Positions 59,044 through 64,000 of a stretch of DNA of 64,000 nucleotides are shown here, piece after piece. This DNA comes from Streptomyces sp. NBC_00289 (GTDB taxonomy: Bacteria > Actinomycetota > Actinomycetes > Streptomycetales > Streptomycetaceae). Under the pieces are notes generated by a model. The model was not told the DNA's origin. It did no database searches and saw nothing but the letters and a program-made list of their open reading frames with translations. Where the stretch lies: contig NZ_CP108046.1 of the NCBI RefSeq assembly GCF_041435115.1, positions 434,001-498,000 on the forward strand, in the 5' to 3' direction. The position numbers and the translations under genes were made by a program. The stretch's first letter is position 1. Every line of letters starts with the position of its first letter.

Positions 59044-60141
59044 TCACCGAAAGCCAATGGCCTGCAATACATTGGGGTAAGCGGCTACGAAGTCTGCATT
59101 TTGCTCGGCGGTGCCTACCGTAACGCGTATCCCTTCGCCCGCGAAGGCGCGCACAATGAATCCTCGTTGCTCAGCCTCGTAACCGAAGGCTGCAGCTAGA
59201 TCGCCAATAGGAAGCCATATGAAGTTGCCCTGGGAATATGGCACCTCGGGCGTATGAAGGCGCACCATCGCAAGCAACGCATCTCGCTCAGCGGCAATTT
59301 CAGCCGCCCTCCGGCGCATCTCTTCTTCTTGGCTTAGAGCGGCGACTGCGGCTGCCTGCCCGATCCTACTAACGGAAAACGGAAGAATACATTTTTGGAT
59401 GCCCCGAGCAAGGTCTGGACTACTATACGACCAGCCCACTCGAAGTCCTGCAAGACCCCAAGCCTTGGAAAATGACCGCAAGATAATAAGGTTCTTCACC
59501 CTAGAGGCGAGTGGCAAGGTATCAAAATGGGGGCGTGGGTGAATAAATTCGCGATATGCTTCGTCCAGCACAACAAGTACACTGGGAGAGACGCTTGCCA
59601 AGAACGTTTCGATCTCTCGTAACGGCATGTATGCACCCGTAGGATTACTTGGATTGCAAATTATGATAACTCGAGTTGCTGGAGTGATTGCTTTGAGTAC
59701 TCCAGCCAAATCGTGGCCGTGATCCGCGGCTCGGGGAACCGGAATCGGCTTGGCTCCCGCCATCGTGGCAATTAAGGGATATGCCTCGAAGGATCTCCAC
59801 GAGTACACGACCTCATCATACCCAGAGCAAGTTACCCCTTTCACAATTGCTTCGATCAATGCGGCCGAGCCGTCTCCTACACACAGCCCCTCAGATATCA
59901 GCCCATAGTGATGCGACAGAGCGTCGACTACAAGGGCGTTTGTCATGTCAGGATAGTAATGCAGCTTTCCCAGTTCTGCCTGCACGGCCTCAGCCACACC
60001 GGGAAGTGGAGGGTAGTAGATCTCATTAGTGTCCAGTTTGGCCACACGGTGCAGACCCAAATTCTTTGCTACAGCGTTCGGGTCAGGAATTTTCTGATAG
60101 CTGGAAAGTTGGTTTACTTCATCACGGAAATAGTTACTCAT
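59044..60141 (-). CDS. histidinol-phosphate aminotransferase-like PLP enzyme
   Basis: A 365-residue class-I/II aminotransferase of the HisC type. Landmarks: KLDTNEIYYPPLPGVAEAV (substrate and N-terminal region), GDGSAALIEAIV (phosphate loop), CNPSNPTGAYMPL, VVLDEAYREFIHP (Asp and Tyr contacting PLP) and the Schiff-base lysine in ILRSFSKAWGLAGLRVGWS, then FIVRAFAGEGIRVTVGT with the carboxylate-binding Arg. No other his genes are nearby, and it starts 21 bp after a ThDP-enzyme fragment, so a biosynthetic transamination (for example of an amino-acid-like intermediate) is as likely as histidine synthesis. Its GC content is lower than the flanking IS DNA, suggesting separate origin. Confidence 0.8.
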   Translation of the reverse strand: MSNYFRDEVNQLSSYQKIPDPNAVAKNLGLHRVAKLDTNEIYYPPLPGVAEAVQAELGKLHYYPDMTNALVVDALSHHYGLISEGLCVGDGSAALIEAIVKGVTCSGYDEVVYSWRSFEAYPLIATMAGAKPIPVPRAADHGHDLAGVLKAITPATRVIIICNPSNPTGAYMPLREIETFLASVSPSVLVVLDEAYREFIHPRPHFDTLPLASRVKNLIILRSFSKAWGLAGLRVGWSYSSPDLARGIQKCILPFSVSRIGQAAAVAALSQEEEMRRRAAEIAAERDALLAMVRLHTPEVPYSQGNFIWLPIGDLAAAFGYEAEQRGFIVRAFAGEGIRVTVGTAEQNADFVAAYPNVLQAIGFR

Positions 60142-60162
60142 TTTCGCCGCCAGTTTCGTAAA

Positions 60163-60363
60163 TTACTTGCCTTTAAAGCCGGCGATAGTTTCTACGCGAT
60201 CACCCACGGGGGGAAGAACGGTCGAATCAATCATAACTTCAATCACTCCTGGCTCGCCAGTTTTGAGCGCTTCCTGCACTGCATCTTGTATGGCCTGGGG
60301 CGCGTCGACCCGCCAAGCCCGCAATCCCATGGCCGAGGCGATTTCAGAAATGTTCAGTGCTTC
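60163..60363 (-). pseudogene. ThDP-dependent enzyme, C-terminal fragment
   Basis: ISEIASAMGLRAWRVDAPQA, EALKTGEPGVIEVMIDST and ETIAGFKGK are the last 65 residues of a thiamine-diphosphate enzyme of the acetolactate synthase / pyruvate-decarboxylase-like group. The upstream part is replaced at about 60363 by the wall-hydrolase gene. It was probably in one operon with the aminotransferase downstream. Confidence 0.65.
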
Positions 60364-61037
60364 TTGGCAAACAGGTCCGCGCCTGTCCTGTCGGGCGCCT
60401 GACTGAAGCGGGCGACCGCCGGATACCACCGGCCCGGGTCGTCCGGTAGGTCGCCGGTGGCCTCACGCTGATACCGGGCAAGCAGCGCCGCGCCCGCGCG
60501 GATGCTCTGCCCGGCATCACTCTGCAGCAACTTCGCGGGCTCGTGGACGAGTTCGGCCGCCTTGTCCAGCGAGTGCAGCCGGGGGTCACCCGTGTCGACG
60601 TGCTCGTCAGAGAGGCTGGTGAGCGCGCGTTGAGGGTTGAAGTGCTTCTCGACGGCCGGGTCACCGCTCATGTTGAGATGCGTGAGCCGGTGTTCGCCGG
60701 TCTCCTCGCCGTCCTCTACGTCGGCGGGCATCACCCGGGTTAGACCCATGACGTTGTACGCGCCGGTTGTGCTCGGCAGCCCGCCGTGGCTCTCCCAGCG
60801 CGTCTGCCGGTACGAGACCGCCATCAGCACGCTCTGCGGAACGTCGAACTCCTGAGCGGCTTCCTTGAACTGGGTCTGGAGCTTGAGATTCGGAGCCAAT
60901 CCCTTGCCGTCCGTCCGGCGCGGGAACTCGGACGATGCCATAGCGAGGGTGCCCACGGCGGCGGTGGCGACCACAGCTGAGGCGACACCGTAGACGATCA
61001 GCTTTTTCCTGCGGTCCCTGCGGTGCTTCTGTCTCAA
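60354..61037 (-). pseudogene. secreted wall-hydrolase N-terminal part, truncated
   Basis: 227 residues from TTG 61037. Basic start and membrane segment (LIVYGVASAVVATAAVGTLA) form a signal peptide or anchor. AAQEFDVPQSVLMAVSYRQT and STTGAYNVMGLTRV resemble the N-terminal lysozyme/transglycosylase-like module of Streptomyces N-acetylmuramoyl-L-alanine amidases. The frame runs into the ThDP fragment and stops after VARFSQAPDRTGADLFAKKH, so the amidase domain is missing. Confidence 0.65.
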
Positions 61038-61109
61038 CGCCCACCCCGGTCAATGTGATCTTCGGACTCATCAACCGCAGCGCTGTGACGACGGGCTGCA
61101 CGGCCCCGC

Positions 61110-61625
61110 TACCGGAGATATTTGCTGCCATCGCCGCACCAAGGCTGCAAGGTATCCACCCCCATTAGCACCAAAGGCGAGCAGGCGTTACTCAACTGCC
61201 GCCTACGGTGCCGTGATCCCAGCCACAGTCCATGCGTTTCGAGGAGGTTGTGGGCGATGAGGCTGCAGAAGATGCAGTGCTCCGGCACCCGGCGATCAAT
61301 CCAGGTCCCACCGACAGTGTTGAGTAACCCCTCGGCCACCCTGGCCTGGAAAAAACACGCAGCGTCCGCCATCATCAAGCGCTTCGAGGTGCTGGTCGAC
61401 GGGTCCGCCGCGGGCCACCGCAAGCAAGACCGCCACCTTCACCGTGCGGACAAGCGCAGAAGGTGACTTGTGCGCCGCTCAGCAGGTGATGGTAGCCGCG
61501 GAAGAGTGCGCCGCCACCGTCGGCTCGGCCGATTGCCTCGAAGCTGAGTATCGCCGAGGTCAAGGCCCATTACGGCATGTGGCCTGGGGGCACATCCAGG
61601 CCTGGATCTCTTTGCCCTCGGGGCT
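61110..61625. other. region without a recognised gene
   Basis: Short open frames exist on both strands (minus: CIFCSLIAHNLLETHGLWLG; plus: IIKRFEVLVDGSAAGHRKQD) but no family is recognised. It is probably a mosaic of small fragments. Confidence 0.35.
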
Positions 61626-61629
61626 CAGT

Positions 61630-62230
61630 CCAGTGCGGTCGGCGTGTTTCTCGCATGCGACTGCCGCGTTCGCGTTGCCTCGTCGGCTGGTGGGAGTTCT
61701 CCGCCCGATTGTTCAGGTACTTCGACTGCCGGTGCTCCACCGAGGGCATGGGCTACCGGTGTGCAGCGCCGTAGCTGCGGAGCTTGCCGCACCAGCACTC
61801 GCGGCACCCGCCGCTGCTCCTCCATCAGCTTGACCATGAACCGCCTGGCGGCCTTGGCTTTCCGCCGGGACTGGACCAGGATGTCCAGGACGTTGCCGTC
61901 CTGGTCCACCGCCCGCCACAGGTACCGCCACTCGCCGTTGATCTTCACGTAGACCTCGTCCAGATGTCACTTGTCGCCGGCCTTCGGCCTCCGGCGGCGC
62001 AGGCCGGCCGCGTACTGGGGCCCGAACTTGGTGCACCACTGCCGGACGGTTTCGTGGGAGACGATCACGCCGCGGGCGAGCATGAGCTTCTCGACCTCGC
62101 GGAAGCAGAGCGGGAAGCGGTGGTACAGCCACACGCAGCGGGACATGACCTCCGCCGGGTACCGGTACCCCTTGTACGACGGTGTCGCTCCGGCCTCCAC
62201 GACAACCCCTCTCAGATGTTCACGCCCCAT
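61630..62230 (-). pseudogene. IS6-family transposase with nonsense codon and frameshift
   Basis: From 62230: YRYPAEVMSRCVWLYHRFPL, VSHETVRQWCTKFGPQYAAG, then a TGA at 61967 where relatives have TGG (Trp of DxWHLDEV), then HLDEVYVKINGEWRYLWRAV and VLDILVQSRRKAKAARRFMV. A frameshift near 61790 follows. Dead copy. Confidence 0.8.
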
Positions 62231-62399
62231 TGACCCACAGCTGCCGTGTTCGGGGAGGAGGCTCGCTTCAAGTGAGGTATCAACTACCTAGCTCTTCAGG
62301 GGTGAGGCGATCGTCCTCCGGGACATAGTGGGACCCGCCCAAAACTCAGAACATGACCTATGTGTTCGAGAAGCGGGGGACTTCAGGAGAGTTTCATCA

Positions 62400-63155
62400 G
62401 TGACCACCAGCATCGAACCTGTCCCCCAGCCCCGCCCTGGTCACGGCCAGGAGGGATTGGAACGAATGGCCGTTCTGCCGTCGATCGCCATGATGGGCAC
62501 CGCGCATCACGCCACCGGCGAGGAACTGCTGGCTGAGCTGCGTCCTGGCAAAGTGTTCATGATGGGTGACAACCCTGCTCTGCCCCCGATGCCCGAGCGT
62601 CCGACTCTGGCGGACTTCTTCCGGCTGCGCCTTGAGCCCTTCACCGCCCGGCATATGCTGCACAGCGCCCGCCGGGCCCGAGACTTGGGGCTGAACGAGG
62701 AGGTGGTGCTGGCCTGTCTCCTCCACGACATCGCTGTGGGCGGCCTGCTGCGCAGCCACCATGGACACTGGGGCGCCCAGCTGGTGGCCCCTTACGTCTC
62801 CGAGAAAGTCGCCTGGGCTATCCGCCAGCACGAGATCCTGCGTTTCTTTCCCGACCCGTCGGTTGGCTACGACTACCCCGAGGCATACCGGACCTTCTTC
62901 GGCCCGCAATACGCCCCACCCGCACACATACACAGTGCCTATGAGCACATTCGTGCACACCGTTGGTACATGACAGCGCGTCTGGTCACCCTCAACGACC
63001 TGTACACCTTCGACAACGAAAACGACATCGACATCGCCGAGTTCGAAGACATCATCGGCCGGCACTTCCGGCAACCCGATCAGGGCCTGGGCTTTGATGG
63101 CTCACCGGTCGCACACATGTGGCGCACCATGATCTGGCCTAACAACTTCCTGTAA
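62400..63155 (+). CDS. HD-domain metal-dependent protein
   Basis: A 251-residue protein. I chose the GTG at 62400 because AGGAGAG lies about six bases upstream. The HD signature is visible: HMLHSARRARDLGL (about 85-98), LACLLHDIAVGG (HD at 109-110), LRSHHGHWGAQLVAPYV (about 118-133), IRQHEILRFFPDP (about 141-153) and a late Asp in LVTLNDLYTFD. These are the His/Asp ligands of mono- or dinuclear HD enzymes, most often phosphohydrolases; some related HD proteins (PhnZ, myo-inositol oxygenase) are diiron oxygenases. Substrate unknown. It is intact and flanked by IS debris on both sides. Confidence 0.7.
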   Translation: MTTSIEPVPQPRPGHGQEGLERMAVLPSIAMMGTAHHATGEELLAELRPGKVFMMGDNPALPPMPERPTLADFFRLRLEPFTARHMLHSARRARDLGLNEEVVLACLLHDIAVGGLLRSHHGHWGAQLVAPYVSEKVAWAIRQHEILRFFPDPSVGYDYPEAYRTFFGPQYAPPAHIHSAYEHIRAHRWYMTARLVTLNDLYTFDNENDIDIAEFEDIIGRHFRQPDQGLGFDGSPVAHMWRTMIWPNNFL

Positions 63156-63304
63156 CGCGGCCAGGGCGGTGCCTTCCGGCAGTCGGCCGGCTTGCCGGAC
63201 ACGGGCGCGGAGCGGGCCCTGGTGCGGGAGGTGGAGCTTGAGGGGCCCCGAAGTTTCCGGACAGGGACCCAATAGGGTTGTCCTGAACAGGAAACGAGGA
63301 AGAA

Positions 63305-63595
63305 GTGGCGCCACCCAGTAAGTACTCGCCATAGTTCCGTGAGGAAGCAGTCCAGATCGCGTTGAGGTCAAGCAAGACGATCTCCGAAGTTGCCCGGGAG
63401 CTTGAGCTGAACTCGGAGACGCTACGCGGCTGGGTGAAGAAGCACCAGAAGCAGCAGGAACCGGCTCCCGATGCAGAATTCACGGTGAACGAGCGGGTAC
63501 GCCTGAAGGAACTCGAACGGCGGAACCGTGAGCTGGAGATGGAAAACTCCTTCCTGAAAAAATGCGCGGCGTACTTCGCGAAGGATCCCCGGTAG
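63305..63595 (+). pseudogene. IS3-family orfA with nonsense codon
   Basis: The frame from GTG 63305 begins PPSKYSP, then has TAG at 63332 where relatives have a Glu or Gln, and continues FREEAVQIALRSSKTISEVA, LNSETLRGWVKKHQKQQE and RRNRELEMENSFLKKCAAYF. The helix-turn-helix and leucine zipper are complete apart from the stop; an internal start at 63362 could make a shorter form. Confidence 0.75.
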
Positions 63596-63620
63596 CAAGC
63601 AAGTACAGTTCATCGATGAG

Positions 63621-64000
63621 ATGCGGCTCGACACTGCGGAGTGCGCATACAGCGTCGAGTTCATGTGCGGCAGACTCGGCGTCTCCAGATCCGGCTACTA
63701 CGACTGGCGATCCCGCCCGGAATCCGCGACGACACAGCGGCGCGAGGAACTGAAACTGCTCATCAAGAAAGCCTTCGACATTTCCGACAGCACCTACGGC
63801 CACCGTCGCATCCAAGCCCAGCTGCACCGCTGGGGCATCAGCGTCGGCCTGGAACTGGTCCGCCGCCTGATGCGCGAGCTGGGACTTGAGTCCTGCCAGC
63901 CACAGCCGAAGAGGTTCAACCTCACCAAGGCCGCGGCCGGCCAAGTGCCGGACCTCGTCGGCCGCAACTTCACCGCGGACGCACCCGGCGAAAAGCTCGT
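63621..64000 (+). CDS. IS3-family orfB, runs off the window
   Basis: From ATG 63621 (upstream codons VQFIDE are also in frame): AYSVEFMCGRLGVSRSGYYD, ISDSTYGHRRIQAQLHRWGI, LVRRLMRELGLES and LVGRNFTADAPGEK, the start of an IS3 integrase up to just before the first catalytic Asp. The element continues outside the window. Confidence 0.85.
   Translation, partial: MRLDTAECAYSVEFMCGRLGVSRSGYYDWRSRPESATTQRREELKLLIKKAFDISDSTYGHRRIQAQLHRWGISVGLELVRRLMRELGLESCQPQPKRFNLTKAAAGQVPDLVGRNFTADAPGEKL

Overview
The window is very GC-rich, with GTG/TTG starts and Streptomyces-type gene families: an RsbW-like ATPase with a STAS protein, LysM/transglycosylase proteins, Uma2, and many actinobacterial IS families. 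I read it as accessory DNA of a Streptomyces or close relative. Around fifty insertion sequences, IS fragments and group II introns are nested in one another, and most transposases carry frameshifts. This is typical of the arm of a linear Streptomyces chromosome or of a large plasmid. No telomere, rRNA, tRNA, CRISPR array or replication gene was seen.

Layout. 1-2.0 kb: RsbW-like ATPase, STAS protein, IS256 remnant and a Uma2-family protein. 2.2-12.4 kb: IS debris (IS3 split by IS30, IS21 split by an IS5-family element, ISAs1, an IS5-family element with a passenger gene, ISL3 fragments, IS1380) around one secreted-protein gene at 7.4 kb. 12.4-18.5 kb: the one coherent island, a minus-strand operon described below. 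18.8-25.4 kb: IS debris plus a decayed second copy of the ATPase/STAS pair. 25.6-26.5 kb: LysM/transglycosylase gene behind a probable c-di-AMP riboswitch. 26.9-47.3 kb: two group II introns, IS630, IS1182, IS4, IS1380, ISAzo13, IS110, ISAs1 and IS6 elements, including a large inverted repeat of an IS110 element around an IS6 element. 47.5-48.4 kb: a membrane-anchored protein ending in nine 13-residue repeats. 48.5-53.1 kb: IS110, IS1182 and IS5-family elements. 53.2-55.2 kb: VapC remnant and two coupled hypothetical genes. 55.2-59.0 kb: ISL3 element and fragments. 59.0-61.0 kb: HisC-like aminotransferase, end of a ThDP enzyme and a truncated wall hydrolase. 62.4-63.2 kb: HD-domain protein. 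The window ends inside an IS3 element.

The 12.4-18.5 kb island looks like a ribosomal peptide (RiPP) pathway. A 37-codon ORF absent from routine gene calls ends in Thr-Cys-Phe-Cys. It is followed, after a stem-loop, by five overlapping genes: a DUF692/MNIO homologue that has lost several metal-site motifs, a partner protein with a PqqD-like C-terminal region, an MFS exporter, a canonical DUF692/MNIO oxidase, and a class-B asparagine synthetase with an intact glutaminase cysteine and a similar C-terminal extension. The inferred logic is peptide, recognition, iron-dependent modification of cysteine, amidation or another ATP-dependent step, and export. Two MNIO homologues, one apparently non-catalytic, together with a glutamine-dependent synthetase is not a combination I recognise from the MNIO systems I know (methanobactin, 3-thiaglutamate, chryseobasin, aminopyruvatide).
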